Assembly (NCBI RefSeq): GCF_041154745.1
Contig: NZ_AP031573.1
Span: forward strand, 2,480,001 to 2,544,000
DNA length: 64,000 nucleotides
From: Flavobacterium sp. CFS9
Lineage (GTDB): Bacteria > Bacteroidota > Bacteroidia > Flavobacteriales > Flavobacteriaceae
Direction of reading: 5' to 3'
This document shows positions 44,995-54,187 of the stretch, piece after piece; the first letter of the stretch is position 1, and each line of letters opens with the position of its first letter. Made by a program: the position numbers and the translations under genes. The notes beneath the pieces are model-generated. The model saw nothing but the letters and a program-made list of their open reading frames with translations. It was not told the origin of the DNA and did not search any database.

Positions 44995-45708
44995 TCAGGA
45001 TAATGCATCATGAAAAATAATCCCCAAGGTGTGTCGTTCGCCCGAATGTATTTCGCTGACGCCATGCTTCATATTTACCCGGTAATATCCTTTTGTACCT
45101 TTTACAGGTCTGAAATTGGTGGTAAAAACTAAAACGTCTCCTTTTTTAGGTTTCAGCACAATAGCTTTGGATTGTGCTCGTGGGGTTTGCTGTGTCAGTA
45201 CAAATTCTCCGCCTGTAAAATCTTCATCGGGTTCGTTCAGAAAAAGAACAATTTGAATTGGAAAATAAATATCTCCATACAAATCCTGATGCAGTGTATT
45301 GAAACCGCTTTTACCGTATTTTAAAATCAGAACAGTTGCTTTTAATTGATGATTGGCATGGCATTGTTCCAGTAATTCCTGATGCGTATTTGGAAAAGTG
45401 GTCGGGATATTAAGTGCTTTCATCCAGGCGTTTGCGATAGGAGCCAGTTTAGGATAAATAGAAGTACGAATGTTCTGAATCAGATCGGGTAAGGGATAAG
45501 TGAAGTATTTGTATTCACCTAAACCAAAACGGTAGCGTTCCATGACGACTGTCTTTCGGTATAATTCAGGTTTTGAATAATCGGCTTTTAGAGCTTCACA
45601 TTGTTCGTTGTCTAAAAGGTTTGGAATAACGGCAAACCCGTTTTCGTGCATAGATTCGGTGATGCTGTCCCAATGAAGGGAAGCAATTTTTGAAGATATG
45701 TTTTGCAT
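44995..45708 (-). CDS. 2OG-Fe(II) oxygenase associated with alkylation repair
   Basis: This 237-residue protein has a prolyl-4-hydroxylase-like jelly roll with iron ligands His140 and Asp142 (FNTLHQDLYG), His215 (NMKHGVSEI) and a 2-oxoglutarate Arg225 (GERHTLGIIFHD). It lacks the AlkB lid motifs, so it is a separate family and not a second AlkB. Its place between the Ada methyltransferase and the Ada-like/AlkB pair suggests a DNA- or RNA-repair or alkylation-response role, but no substrate can be assigned. Confidence 0.85.
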   Translation of the reverse strand: MQNISSKIASLHWDSITESMHENGFAVIPNLLDNEQCEALKADYSKPELYRKTVVMERYRFGLGEYKYFTYPLPDLIQNIRTSIYPKLAPIANAWMKALNIPTTFPNTHQELLEQCHANHQLKATVLILKYGKSGFNTLHQDLYGDIYFPIQIVLFLNEPDEDFTGGEFVLTQQTPRAQSKAIVLKPKKGDVLVFTTNFRPVKGTKGYYRVNMKHGVSEIHSGERHTLGIIFHDALS

Positions 45709-45735
45709 AATGATTTTAAGTTGAGGTTTGTTTTC

Positions 45736-45840
45736 GCCACGATCTGAGCGTTAGCGAACGGACGAAGTAATTCACGAATTATTTTCTGGATTTTAGAAAA
45801 ATCTGCAATGTAGAATTAGTTTAATTCGTGAATTCGTGGC
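45736..45840. repeat. Nested palindromic intergenic repeat
   Basis: An outer arm GCCACGA (45736-45742) pairs with TCGTGGC (45834-45840), and a perfect 13-bp inner arm AATTCACGAATTA (45769-45781) pairs with TAATTCGTGAATT (45822-45834). It fills the gap between the Ada and oxygenase genes and resembles the palindrome at 28776-28862. Confidence 0.75.
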
Positions 45841-45858
45841 AAAAAAATAGTATGATAT

Positions 45859-46704
45859 TTATGGATTTATCTGCGCGCCTTCCCACCCAATAATGGCTGT
45901 TTTACGAGTGTTTCCCCACATATATCCGCCAAAGGTTCCCGTGGATTGAATGACACGGTGGCAAGGGATCAAAAAAGCTACGGGGTTGCTTCCGATAGCT
46001 GTACCAACTGCACGCGAAGCATTTGGCTTCTCAATTTGCTGTGCGATAGAACCATAAGTAGAAAGCTGTCCCATTGGAATTTTTAGAAGGGTTTCCCAAA
46101 CTTTCAATTGAAAGTCGGTACCTTTTAAATGCAGTTTAATTTCGGACAATTTATTCCAGTCATTTTGGAAAATAAACAGCGCATTTTGTTGTATCAGATC
46201 CAGTTTTCTGCAGAATGTGGCATTAGGGAATTTATGTTTCAAATCTTCAAAACCCGTTTCTTCATTTTCGGCAAAAGCCATAAAGCAAACGCCTTTGAGT
46301 GTTGAAGCCACAATGATATTGCCAAACGGACTTTCGGCAAAACTGAAGTTAATTTCTAAATTCTTTCCCCCATTTTTATACTCGGCAGGTGTCATACCTT
46401 CGATGTTTACAAACAAGTCATGCAAACGACTGGTTCCTGAAAGACCGGTGTCAAAAGCAGCATCAAACAAAGTGGCCTGACGGTCCTCCTGAAGGATCTT
46501 CTTGGCATGTTCAACACTTATGTATTGCAAAAACTTCTTCGGACTTGTGCCTGCCCATTCGGTAAACAAACGTTGAAAGTGAAAAGGACTTAAATGCACT
46601 TTTTCGGCAACTTCATCAAGATTAGGCTGCGCTTTAAAATTGGCTTTGATATAATCAATCGCTTCAGCAATCCGATTATAATTAATGTTTTCCTGTGTGT
46701 TCAT
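45859..46704 (-). CDS. AraC-HTH / O6-methylguanine-DNA methyltransferase fusion (Ada-like)
   Basis: This 281-residue protein has an N-terminal AraC-type HTH (residues about 10-110: LDEVAEKVHLSPFHFQRLFTEWAG ... GLSGTSRLHDLFVNIEGMTPAEY) and a C-terminal MGMT domain with the acceptor Cys248 in IPCHRVIQSTG. The Ada zinc domain that senses methylphosphotriesters is missing, so activation cannot follow the E. coli route in cis. It repairs O6-methylguanine and probably regulates this repair cluster. It is the first gene of the minus-strand group. Confidence 0.92.
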   Translation of the reverse strand: MNTQENINYNRIAEAIDYIKANFKAQPNLDEVAEKVHLSPFHFQRLFTEWAGTSPKKFLQYISVEHAKKILQEDRQATLFDAAFDTGLSGTSRLHDLFVNIEGMTPAEYKNGGKNLEINFSFAESPFGNIIVASTLKGVCFMAFAENEETGFEDLKHKFPNATFCRKLDLIQQNALFIFQNDWNKLSEIKLHLKGTDFQLKVWETLLKIPMGQLSTYGSIAQQIEKPNASRAVGTAIGSNPVAFLIPCHRVIQSTGTFGGYMWGNTRKTAIIGWEGAQINP

Positions 46705-46796
46705 CTTCGTTTCATTTTATAAGGCAAATATCGATACGTTTTCGCTGGTATAAAATCCGAAACTTGCGGAAGTAACTTTTTGTTGATTTTGTTTCA

Positions 46797-46839
46797 GGTT
46801 TCAAGTTTCAAGCTCTGTTCAAACCTGAAACTTGAAACC
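46797..46839. terminator. Palindrome/terminator between GNAT and Ada-like genes
   Basis: GGTTTCAAGTTTCAAG (46797-46812) pairs with CCTGAAACTTGAAACC (46824-46839) with one wobble pair, directly after the GNAT stop on the minus strand. GTTTCAAG/CTTGAAAC palindromes of this kind look like another dispersed repeat family. Confidence 0.65.
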
Positions 46840-46841
46840 AA

Positions 46842-47309
46842 TTATTTAATTGCTTTCTCCATCTTATAATTGATGAGCTCAACGCCGGACCTGATGTTTA
46901 TCTGTTCAGCTTTTACAACAAAACCGTTTTTTTCAAAAAAGGGTCTGGCCGTAATACTAATGTCTGAGGTTATGATTTTTGAATGTTGTTTTTGAGCTTC
47001 TAGCAGTAATTCGGTTAAAAGCTTATGGGCGATTCCCTGTTTTTGATAGTCTTTGTGGATGTAAAAAAAATCAATATAATTTCCGTCTTTCAAAGTTCCA
47101 AAACCAACTATTTTAGTTTCAAGGATAGCCAGTAGAACAAATTGTGTTTGAATGACTTCTAACCAACGCTCAGTATTTTGCACACCCGAAATCCAGACCT
47201 CAATTTGTTCTGGATTATAATCGTTCTTACACACTGATTGTATGGTCTCGGTGTACAATTGCTGCATTTCTGCTAAGTCTGAGATTGTTGCTTTTTTGAA
47301 ATTCGTCAA
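46842..47309 (-). CDS. GNAT family N-acetyltransferase
   Basis: This 155-residue GNAT protein has FKKATISDLAEMQQLYTETI at the N-terminus, the beta4 segment VGFGTLKDGNYIDFFYIHKDYQ and the acetyl-CoA loop KQGIAHKLLTELL, then FFEKNGFVVKAEQ. The start is a TTG at 47307-47309; no ATG lies upstream before a stop codon, so TTG is the best choice. The substrate is unknown. It lies between an SMR transporter and the Ada-like gene on the same strand. Confidence 0.85.
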   Translation of the reverse strand: MTNFKKATISDLAEMQQLYTETIQSVCKNDYNPEQIEVWISGVQNTERWLEVIQTQFVLLAILETKIVGFGTLKDGNYIDFFYIHKDYQKQGIAHKLLTELLLEAQKQHSKIITSDISITARPFFEKNGFVVKAEQINIRSGVELINYKMEKAIK

Positions 47310-47381
47310 GTTGTTGATTTATTGGGTAATGAATCTTTTTGTAATGTCATTTGATAGTATCAAGGACTGATTTAAAATACT

Positions 47382-47714
47382 TTAATGCGCTGTAGTTTTA
47401 GAAAAAACATTAATCACAATAACACCTGCCATAATTAGTGCTAATCCAATTATCGCTGGCAGATCAGGGATTTGTTTGAAGAAAACAGCGCCGATAACCG
47501 TGATTAGTACAATGCCAACTCCCGACCAGATCGCATAAGCAATTCCAACCGGAATGGTTCTGATGGCAAAACTCAAAAAATAGAAAGCGGCAAAATACCC
47601 TAAAATGGTAATAATACTTGGGATTAGTCGGGTAAATTCTTCAGACTTTTTTAGGGCTGAAGTAGCAATGATTTCAAAGATTATAGCAATGCCTAAAAAG
47701 AAAAAGTTTTTCAT
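47382..47714 (-). CDS. Small multidrug resistance (SMR) transporter
   Basis: I place the start at the ATG at 47714, 18 codons inside the open frame, because it gives a standard 110-residue SMR protein. Four membrane helices are visible (FFFLGIAIIFEIIATSALK, LIPSIITILGYFAAFYFLSFAI, GIAYAIWSGVGIVLITVIGAVFF, LPAIIGLALIMAGVIVINVF). The essential proton/drug-binding Glu falls at residue 14, as in EmrE, and the AYAIWSGVG motif is present. It is a proton-coupled exporter of cationic or guanidinium-type compounds, working as a dimer. Confidence 0.9.
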   Translation of the reverse strand: MKNFFFLGIAIIFEIIATSALKKSEEFTRLIPSIITILGYFAAFYFLSFAIRTIPVGIAYAIWSGVGIVLITVIGAVFFKQIPDLPAIIGLALIMAGVIVINVFSKTTAH

Positions 47715-47801
47715 ATCACGTTTTTTTACAAAGTTAATCTTTGTATTGACGTGAAAAGATGAATTCACAAATAGTCTGGAAAACAGATAATATTTTTCTA
47801 A

Positions 47802-48641
47802 TTACGGCAATTCAATATCAACTAGTTTAAAAGGAATCTTTTTAATGGATTTATCGTTTTCGATGTTAATTACTAATTTCCAATTGGGATTTGGTTTTTC
47901 TTCAAAATAATAAGTAAACAAGCGGCTACTGCTCATACTTCCATTTCGCTCAATTTTTTTTCCGGTTGTATCTTCGAAATACAAATTGACAAATTTAGAT
48001 TTATCTCCATTTACATAGAAGTAAACCTGATTATCATCAGTGTCGCCAGAGCTAAAAAGACCATCGAAGGCCCCCAAAAGACCTTGAGCTAATAGCCTTG
48101 CAGCTTCAGGAAGTTTTTTTAGTTCTTCTTCTTTTTTGTCCTTGTTTTCCTGGACGTATTTTGTATAAGATTCTTTTGTTAAGTAAATAATTTCTATTCC
48201 TGATTTATTCGGTAGAAGATTTACGTTTGTTTTATTTTGATAATTGGTAATTTTTATTTCACTTCCATTGGCCTGATTTGGATTGTATAAACTCACTTCT
48301 CCACTAAGTTCCTTGATAGTTTTGGCTTTTCTGGCAGGAATTTTTGTCTCTAATTTAACTTTGGCTGTTTGATCTATTTTACTAAAATCATTATCTTTTT
48401 GATCTTCATTTAATAAATCGATACCTTGATCGTCTACCGCTTTAGTGATCTTACTAATTTTTACAAATTTGTATTTTCGTACTTCATCTCCCCAGATTTT
48501 TAGTTCAATTTCACATTCATTGCTAAATGAGTTATCAGATGTAGATCTTTTTTCATTGATCTCGCTAACGGATACTTTTTGTGAGAAAGAAACTGACGTA
48601 ATAAGTAGAAGCAAACTTGTAATAAGTAATTGTATTTTCAT
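47802..48641 (-). CDS. Exported protein of unknown function
   Basis: This 279-residue protein has a clear signal peptide (MKIQLLITSLLLLITSVSFSQ) and is then hydrophilic and beta-rich, with no transmembrane helix, lipobox or sorting domain. A Lys/Glu-rich helix (YVQENKDKKEEELKKLPEAARLL) sits mid-protein. I recognise no family. It may form a unit with the next exported protein upstream (WG-repeat type) on the same strand, 125 bp away. Confidence 0.7.
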   Translation of the reverse strand: MKIQLLITSLLLLITSVSFSQKVSVSEINEKRSTSDNSFSNECEIELKIWGDEVRKYKFVKISKITKAVDDQGIDLLNEDQKDNDFSKIDQTAKVKLETKIPARKAKTIKELSGEVSLYNPNQANGSEIKITNYQNKTNVNLLPNKSGIEIIYLTKESYTKYVQENKDKKEEELKKLPEAARLLAQGLLGAFDGLFSSGDTDDNQVYFYVNGDKSKFVNLYFEDTTGKKIERNGSMSSSRLFTYYFEEKPNPNWKLVINIENDKSIKKIPFKLVDIELP

Positions 48642-48766
48642 TTTAAGCTTTTATTTTTTGGGTTTAGCTAATTAGTTTTATTTTGCGGCAAATGTATTGA
48701 TATATTTCAGAATTAACCTGCAAAATAAAGCGGTATTTCAGAGATTTTAGATTTGAAAACTTTAAG

Positions 48767-49846
48767 TTATTTCAGTTCTTCTTTCGCAACAGAAACACTT
48801 ATCAGTTTATAACCTTTATCGGTTCGTAAAAATTCAAAATGATCTTGTTTGAAATCGGCTTTATTGTTTGAATTAATAATAATGTTCTTAACGGGGTACA
48901 TCCATTCTTTAGGCTCATTACAGTTGTTAAAATACTCACCATATTCGCTTGTTTCAAAGATAAAAGGATTCAGCCCATCTGATGAAATGAAATAATCCGT
49001 TCCGGAAGCTTTAAGTTGTTGCAGTTTTGATTTTAAAAGAGTATAATTCTGTTCAATAAATTTTGCCTTTGACTCACTTTTCCATCCATTTGGTTCTTTC
49101 CAGTAAGTGATTTTATCAAAAGAGATCTTCATTAAATTTTCTTTGGATAAATCAGAAAGTAAATTGTTTTTTAACCACCACTTAAATTCCTTATCGTAAT
49201 TGGTAAAAGAATAATATTGACCGTCGATGCCGATAAAATAGTCTCGTGTCGCTTCTTTATTGGGATCTTTTGATTTTTGTAAAGAATAAAAATTAAGATC
49301 TGTATTGTCTGTAAAATTTTCAATCAAGACTTTATTGTTAAGGTCTATCAGATATCTTTTTCCTCCACTCCAGAAAAAATGTTCACCATCCTGTTTTTTT
49401 AAGGCGCCTTTTAAGGCTGTGATCATTCCGTTTTGGACTTTTGACAAAACATCGTAGTCGGCAGGAATTACAATCTTTCCCTGGCTATTAAACATGCCGG
49501 TTTTATCGGTTTTTCGGTCTGTAAATCTGATGTAACCTTCATTTTCGCAATCCGGGCCATTATCAAAGATGTATAAACTATCGCGTCCCGTTATTTTTTC
49601 GGTTTTAGTTAGATAGTAACTTTTCCAGCTGTTGTTTGTCTCTTCCGTTACAGCAATAATTTTATCAAATTTACGGGCAGAAGTGAATCCCATAAACTTT
49701 GGGACTATCTTAATGGATCCGTTTACATCTTTAAATCCGATATGTGTAGTGTCTTTATCCCAAAATGAAATCCAGAGGTCATTATTCTGTGCCTGTGTAT
49801 TGTAATTAGTTAGGAGGATTAAAGAAAGAATAATGAGGTATTTCAT
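48767..49846 (-). CDS. WG-repeat-containing exported protein
   Basis: This 359-residue protein has a signal peptide (YLIILSLILLTNYNTQAQ) and WG/beta-propeller-like repeats such as GFKDVNGSIKIVPKFMGFTSARKFD and GMFNSQGKIVIPADYDVLSKVQNGM in the first half. The second half (from about residue 190) is a separate unrecognised region ending in a nuclear-transport-factor-like strand pattern (FKQDHFEFLRTDKGYKLISV). Function is unknown; WG-repeat proteins in Bacteroidota are typically periplasmic. Confidence 0.7.
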   Translation of the reverse strand: MKYLIILSLILLTNYNTQAQNNDLWISFWDKDTTHIGFKDVNGSIKIVPKFMGFTSARKFDKIIAVTEETNNSWKSYYLTKTEKITGRDSLYIFDNGPDCENEGYIRFTDRKTDKTGMFNSQGKIVIPADYDVLSKVQNGMITALKGALKKQDGEHFFWSGGKRYLIDLNNKVLIENFTDNTDLNFYSLQKSKDPNKEATRDYFIGIDGQYYSFTNYDKEFKWWLKNNLLSDLSKENLMKISFDKITYWKEPNGWKSESKAKFIEQNYTLLKSKLQQLKASGTDYFISSDGLNPFIFETSEYGEYFNNCNEPKEWMYPVKNIIINSNNKADFKQDHFEFLRTDKGYKLISVSVAKEELK

Positions 49847-49929
49847 TAGAGTGTATTTTAAGTAAATATAAGAATTCGATTTTGAAAAAGAATGTCAAAT
49901 TTTACTCAGAAGTTTCAAAAAAAAAAAAA

Positions 49930-49954
49930 CCGACAGTTTTCCAAAACCTGTCGG
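49930..49954 (-). terminator. Terminator of the patatin gene
   Basis: CCGACAG (49930-49936) pairs with CTGTCGG (49948-49954). On the minus strand it is followed by a run of Ts (the A-run before 49930), directly after the patatin stop. Confidence 0.85.
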
Positions 49955-49998
49955 GTCTGCTTTTGAATATTGGTAGTGTCTTACAAATTTGATATGTG

Positions 49999-52317
49999 CT
50001 ACGGATTGAATAATAGTCCAACACTAAAAAACAGTCTTACTTTATCAATATTGTTGATCCAGGAAGTATCAAAATGTATTGGTCCTAAAATGGATTGATA
50101 GGAAATTGAAGCTCCGCCTGAGATAACAAGGCTGGGATCTATATTAGCGTCCCATTTTCCTTTTGGTTTAAATGCGTTACGAATATAGCTGTCAAAAGTA
50201 TCGAAACCAACGGTTGCGACATTAAAATGTGGGGTGAGGTAAACTTTTCCAATAAGATTGATCTGAGTAGCTAGTTTGGCACTCATAAACTGTGTGACAT
50301 TAAGCTCGTCCTCATTCAGACCTGGAAAACAAAAACGATTACTTCCAGGACTGGGAAGGACTCCTCCTAAGAAATATTTTGAGGTATAACCGAAGTCTGT
50401 AAATGAGATTTGATTGTCTTTAAGTCTATCCTGAAAAATAAAGTAAGAATCAAAACCAATGATTCCTGTAATTTTCTTTTTGATGAATACTCTTTTTTCA
50501 AAACTGAAACCAAATTGTGTGTATCCATTAGTTGATCCTGATACATTTGTCAAATCCGGGTCGGAAAAGGATACACTCATATCCGATAGTAATGAACGAC
50601 TTACATTTGATTTTATGATTGTCCCTTTTTCAGCAAAGAAAACCTTGTCCATATCATTGTAAACAAAATGTATATTTGCTTCGATGCTATTTAAAAAATA
50701 ATTGTTAATATTGATTTCGTTAGGATTGTATTCTCTATCGTATTTTGGCTTTAAGTTGGTATAGTGATAATTTAAACCATAGCCGAAATAACTTTTTAAT
50801 GAGCTTAGATTTCTATTCATTTCATTATTGAACTCAAAAGAATTAGTAAGGATATTATCCGAGGCCCTTCCGTTGATATAAATTTCCTGTTTCAGGAAAG
50901 AGCCGTAAAGCTCCGATTTCCACCACCAGTCTCTGTTTTCTCCAAAATTTTTCTGAAAATTGATTCTTGCTTTTGGCTGTTCCGCAATATCGACAGTTAC
51001 TAAAAGACGTGAGGCATCTGCAAGAACGTTTCTGGCAGTATAGTTAAAGATAATCCCAACTCCTCTGTAAGTGTCGAAATGTATCGATGTATTAAGTTGG
51101 TTTTTGGCACGTTCGAATCCAAATAATGTGATTCCTAATTTATCTTTGTCTTTGATAAAATAGTTGTAGCTAATCTCGTCAAAAAGATTAGTACCCATAG
51201 CTCTGTTAATGCCCGCTGTTAGATCTTTTGTGGTATATTTTTGCTGTGTTTTAAGATTTGCTCTTCCAATTACCAATGGCAGATTTTCAGGACTGATTTT
51301 TCTATAAACAATAGTATCAAGAACAAACTCTTTAGGCATATCGGGCAATTTGTGAACCCTTTGCGGATATCCTTTCAGTTTTTCTGATAAAGCGATTAAA
51401 GCAGAAAGATTTCCTTCGGTTGCAATTTTACCGTCTTTATAAATTTCATTACTTTTTCCAAAATCAGCAGTAGAAAAACGCAGGTTTGGCATATGATCAA
51501 TTAAGACGGTACAGAGCTTTCGGTTTGCGGGATTCTTAATATTGCTCGGGAACATACTGGTTTGAGTCAGTATAGTAATCAAATTGTTTAGTTTATCAAT
51601 GGGCTGCATTCCGCCTCCTACGTCACTTCCGATAATGATATCCGCTCCCATTTGTTGAGCAACATCAGTAGGGAAATTGTTTAATACACCACCGTCTACC
51701 AGTACTGTTTGTCCATAAGGCATGGGTTTGAAAATAGCCGGCAGCGACATGCTGGCTCTCATGGCATAAGCTAAATTTCCTTTGCTTAAAATGACTTCTT
51801 TCCCTTCTGATAAATCGGTAGCCATGGCTCTAAAGGGTATCGACAGACTGTCAAAATCTTTAATATTATAGACCGGGAAGGTTAATTCAGAAAGATATTC
51901 TCTTAAATTCTGATCATTTAACAACGAGCCAATACTGTTGAGTTTTTTATCTTTAATTCCAATTCCAACCAGATATTGCTGAAATTCTCTTTTTTCCTCG
52001 ACGCTAACAGATCGTAACGACTGGCCGCCTCCAAGCAGCTTCTCCCAATTGATTTCTTTGGTTAACTTTTCTATACTATCACCGGAATATCCCATAGCAT
52101 ATAGTCCGCCAATGATGCTCCCCATACTGTTTCCAACAATAAGATCCGGAACGATGTGTAAAGAATCCAGTTTTTGTAAAAGCGGAATATGTGCAATTCC
52201 TTTTGCTCCACCACCACTTAATACTAAAACGACTTTAGGTTTCTTTTCCTGAGAAAGACCAATCTGAGAGATCGTAAGTAAAAAAAATAAGATCAAGAAA
52301 TAAGGTGTTTTTTTCAA
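49999..52317 (-). CDS. Patatin-like phospholipase with Omp85-type barrel
   Basis: This 772-residue protein starts at a TTG (52315-52317) that gives a clean signal peptide (KTPYFLILFFLLTISQIGLSQ). The patatin domain has the oxyanion loop SGGGAKG, the nucleophile Ser64 in GNSMG and the partner Asp208 in DGGVLNNFP. A POTRA-like stretch (about residues 330-390) is followed by a surface-antigen/Omp85 C-terminal barrel ending FFSVGLLFNP. The arrangement resembles the PlpD/type Vd class, so the lipase part may be exposed at the outer membrane. Likely activity is phospholipase A-type, inferred from the catalytic dyad. Confidence 0.9.
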   Translation of the reverse strand: MKKTPYFLILFFLLTISQIGLSQEKKPKVVLVLSGGGAKGIAHIPLLQKLDSLHIVPDLIVGNSMGSIIGGLYAMGYSGDSIEKLTKEINWEKLLGGGQSLRSVSVEEKREFQQYLVGIGIKDKKLNSIGSLLNDQNLREYLSELTFPVYNIKDFDSLSIPFRAMATDLSEGKEVILSKGNLAYAMRASMSLPAIFKPMPYGQTVLVDGGVLNNFPTDVAQQMGADIIIGSDVGGGMQPIDKLNNLITILTQTSMFPSNIKNPANRKLCTVLIDHMPNLRFSTADFGKSNEIYKDGKIATEGNLSALIALSEKLKGYPQRVHKLPDMPKEFVLDTIVYRKISPENLPLVIGRANLKTQQKYTTKDLTAGINRAMGTNLFDEISYNYFIKDKDKLGITLFGFERAKNQLNTSIHFDTYRGVGIIFNYTARNVLADASRLLVTVDIAEQPKARINFQKNFGENRDWWWKSELYGSFLKQEIYINGRASDNILTNSFEFNNEMNRNLSSLKSYFGYGLNYHYTNLKPKYDREYNPNEININNYFLNSIEANIHFVYNDMDKVFFAEKGTIIKSNVSRSLLSDMSVSFSDPDLTNVSGSTNGYTQFGFSFEKRVFIKKKITGIIGFDSYFIFQDRLKDNQISFTDFGYTSKYFLGGVLPSPGSNRFCFPGLNEDELNVTQFMSAKLATQINLIGKVYLTPHFNVATVGFDTFDSYIRNAFKPKGKWDANIDPSLVISGGASISYQSILGPIHFDTSWINNIDKVRLFFSVGLLFNP

Positions 52318-52458
52318 AATTACATCGTTTAAGTAGTTGAGAAACTGAGACTTATTTGTGGTTAAAATTAGGGGCTTATTTTTTAAAAAGTACAGTTTTT
52401 AAGAAAATGTTTTGTTCAAATATAAAAAGATCTTTTGTCATCTAAGGCTTTTAAAAAC

Positions 52459-52493
52459 AAAACCCGACAGATTTTAAAAATCTGTCGGGTTTT
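52459..52493 (-). terminator. Terminator of ahcY
   Basis: AAAACCCGACAGATTTT pairs with AAAAATCTGTCGGGTTTT almost without a loop (52459-52493), 50 bp past the ahcY stop. Its CCGACAG core equals that of the hairpin at 49930. Confidence 0.85.
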
Positions 52494-52542
52494 AATAGGT
52501 AATTGAAGAAATCTAAAAAATAGAAATCTGCAATCTAAAATA

Positions 52543-53859
52543 TTAATATCTGTAGTATTCCGGTTTGAATGGACCTTTAACTTCAACACCAATATAAGCA
52601 GCCTGATCTTCGCGAAGAACTTCAAGTTCAACTCCTAATTTAGCTAAGTGTAAAGCAGCTACTTTTTCATCTAAATGTTTTGGTAACATATAAACGTCAT
52701 TGTTGTAAGCAGCACTGTTGTTCCATAATTCGATTTGAGCCAAAGTCTGGTTTGTAAATGAGTTACTCATTACAAAACTTGGGTGACCTGTAGCACAACC
52801 TAAGTTTACTAAACGACCTTCAGCCAAAATGATGATGTCTTTTCCGGCGATAGTATATTTGTCAACTTGTGGTTTGATTTCGATTTTAGAAGCACCGTGG
52901 TTCTTGTTCAACCAAGCCATATCGATTTCGTTATCGAAGTGTCCGATGTTACAAACAACAGTTTTGTCTTTCATTTGCTCGAAGTGCTCTCCAAGAACGA
53001 TATCTTTATTTCCTGTAGTCGTAATGATGATATCAGCATTAGCAATTACAGTGTTTAATTTTTTAACTTCATAACCGTCCATTGCAGCTTGTAAAGCACA
53101 AATTGGATCAATTTCAGTAACTGTTACAATAGATCCTGCACCTCTGAAAGAAGCAGCAGTTCCTTTACCTACGTCACCATATCCGCAAACTACAACTCTT
53201 TTTCCAGCTAACATTAAGTCAGTTGCACGACGAACAGCATCAACAGCAGATTCTTTACAACCGTATTTGTTGTCAAATTTAGATTTAGTAACAGAGTCGT
53301 TAATGTTAATTGCAGGCATTGGTAAAGTTCCGGCTTTTACTCTTTCGTAAAGTCTGTGAACACCAGTAGTAGTTTCTTCAGATAAACCTTTAATTCCAGG
53401 AACTAATTCCGGGTAACGGTCAATAACCATGTTTGTTAAATCTCCACCGTCATCAAGAATCATGTTCAATGGTTTTCTGTCTTCACCAAAGAATAAAGTT
53501 TGCTCAATACACCAGTCAAATGATTGCTCATCAAGACCTTTCCATGCATAAACCTGAATTCCTGCAGCAGCAATAGCAGCAGCAGCCTGATCTTGAGTTG
53601 AGAAAATGTTACAAGAAGACCAGGTAACTTCAGCACCAAGAGCAATTAAAGTTTCGATCAAAACAGCAGTTTGAATCGTCATGTGCAAACATCCGGCAAT
53701 ACGAGCACCTTTCAAAGGCTGTTCGTCTTTATATTCAGCACGAAGCGCCATTAAACCTGGCATTTCAGCTTCAGCCAATTCAATTTCTTTTCTTCCCCAA
53801 GCCGCTAGAGAGATGTCTTTTACTTTGAAAGCCACAAAAGGCGTAGTTGTAGTACTCAT
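52543..53859 (-). CDS. ahcY: S-adenosylhomocysteine hydrolase
   Basis: This 438-residue cytoplasmic enzyme starts near [26 protein letters not shown] and contains [28 protein letters not shown], the NAD-binding [23 protein letters not shown] and the C-terminal FKPEYYRY. It splits S-adenosylhomocysteine into adenosine and homocysteine, with bound NAD as cofactor, and keeps the methylation cycle running. Codon usage is that of a well-expressed gene. It appears monocistronic, with a strong terminator. Confidence 0.98.
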   Translation of the reverse strand: MSTTTTPFVAFKVKDISLAAWGRKEIELAEAEMPGLMALRAEYKDEQPLKGARIAGCLHMTIQTAVLIETLIALGAEVTWSSCNIFSTQDQAAAAIAAAGIQVYAWKGLDEQSFDWCIEQTLFFGEDRKPLNMILDDGGDLTNMVIDRYPELVPGIKGLSEETTTGVHRLYERVKAGTLPMPAININDSVTKSKFDNKYGCKESAVDAVRRATDLMLAGKRVVVCGYGDVGKGTAASFRGAGSIVTVTEIDPICALQAAMDGYEVKKLNTVIANADIIITTTGNKDIVLGEHFEQMKDKTVVCNIGHFDNEIDMAWLNKNHGASKIEIKPQVDKYTIAGKDIIILAEGRLVNLGCATGHPSFVMSNSFTNQTLAQIELWNNSAAYNNDVYMLPKHLDEKVAALHLAKLGVELEVLREDQAAYIGVEVKGPFKPEYYRY

Positions 53860-53984
53860 TTATAGTATATTTGTAATTGTAAAATTTTTGCAAATTTACG
53901 GAATAGGTTTTTAATTTAGACTACTTTCTGTCAGAATTGTGAAATGTTTAATTTCTTAATCTTTAGAATATTAGTTGATTATTA

Positions 53985-54110
53985 TAGCGGTTATATGGAG
54001 TGTAGTCGAAATAAGAAGCTAATCCTGCTGTCCACTATATCTTTTGCAGTCTCGTGAAAAAAAACAAGACTGCAAAAGGATGCCGTTCCCATCAGGGCTA
54101 AAAGACGAGA
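53985..54110. repeat. Dispersed-type repeat with strong hairpin in a 328-bp gap
   Basis: The gap between ahcY and the phosphopantetheinyl transferase gene is mostly taken by a repeat-like element. Its centre is a perfect 11-bp inverted repeat TTTTGCAGTCT (54042-54052) with AGACTGCAAAA (54067-54077), flanked by GCTGTCCACTATAT and GCCGTTCCCATCAGGGC. From memory, elements of this form occur many times in Flavobacterium genomes. No coding potential is seen. Confidence 0.65.
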
Positions 54111-54187
54111 GGTTAAATAAGAAATTTCGTTTTCAAATCAGGAAAACAACTCATAACTCATAACTAAAAACTCATAATTAAAAAAGA

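Noticed and set aside
47715..47768. 18-codon N-terminal extension of the SMR transporter
   Set aside because: The inner ATG restores the standard SMR length and puts the essential Glu at residue 14.
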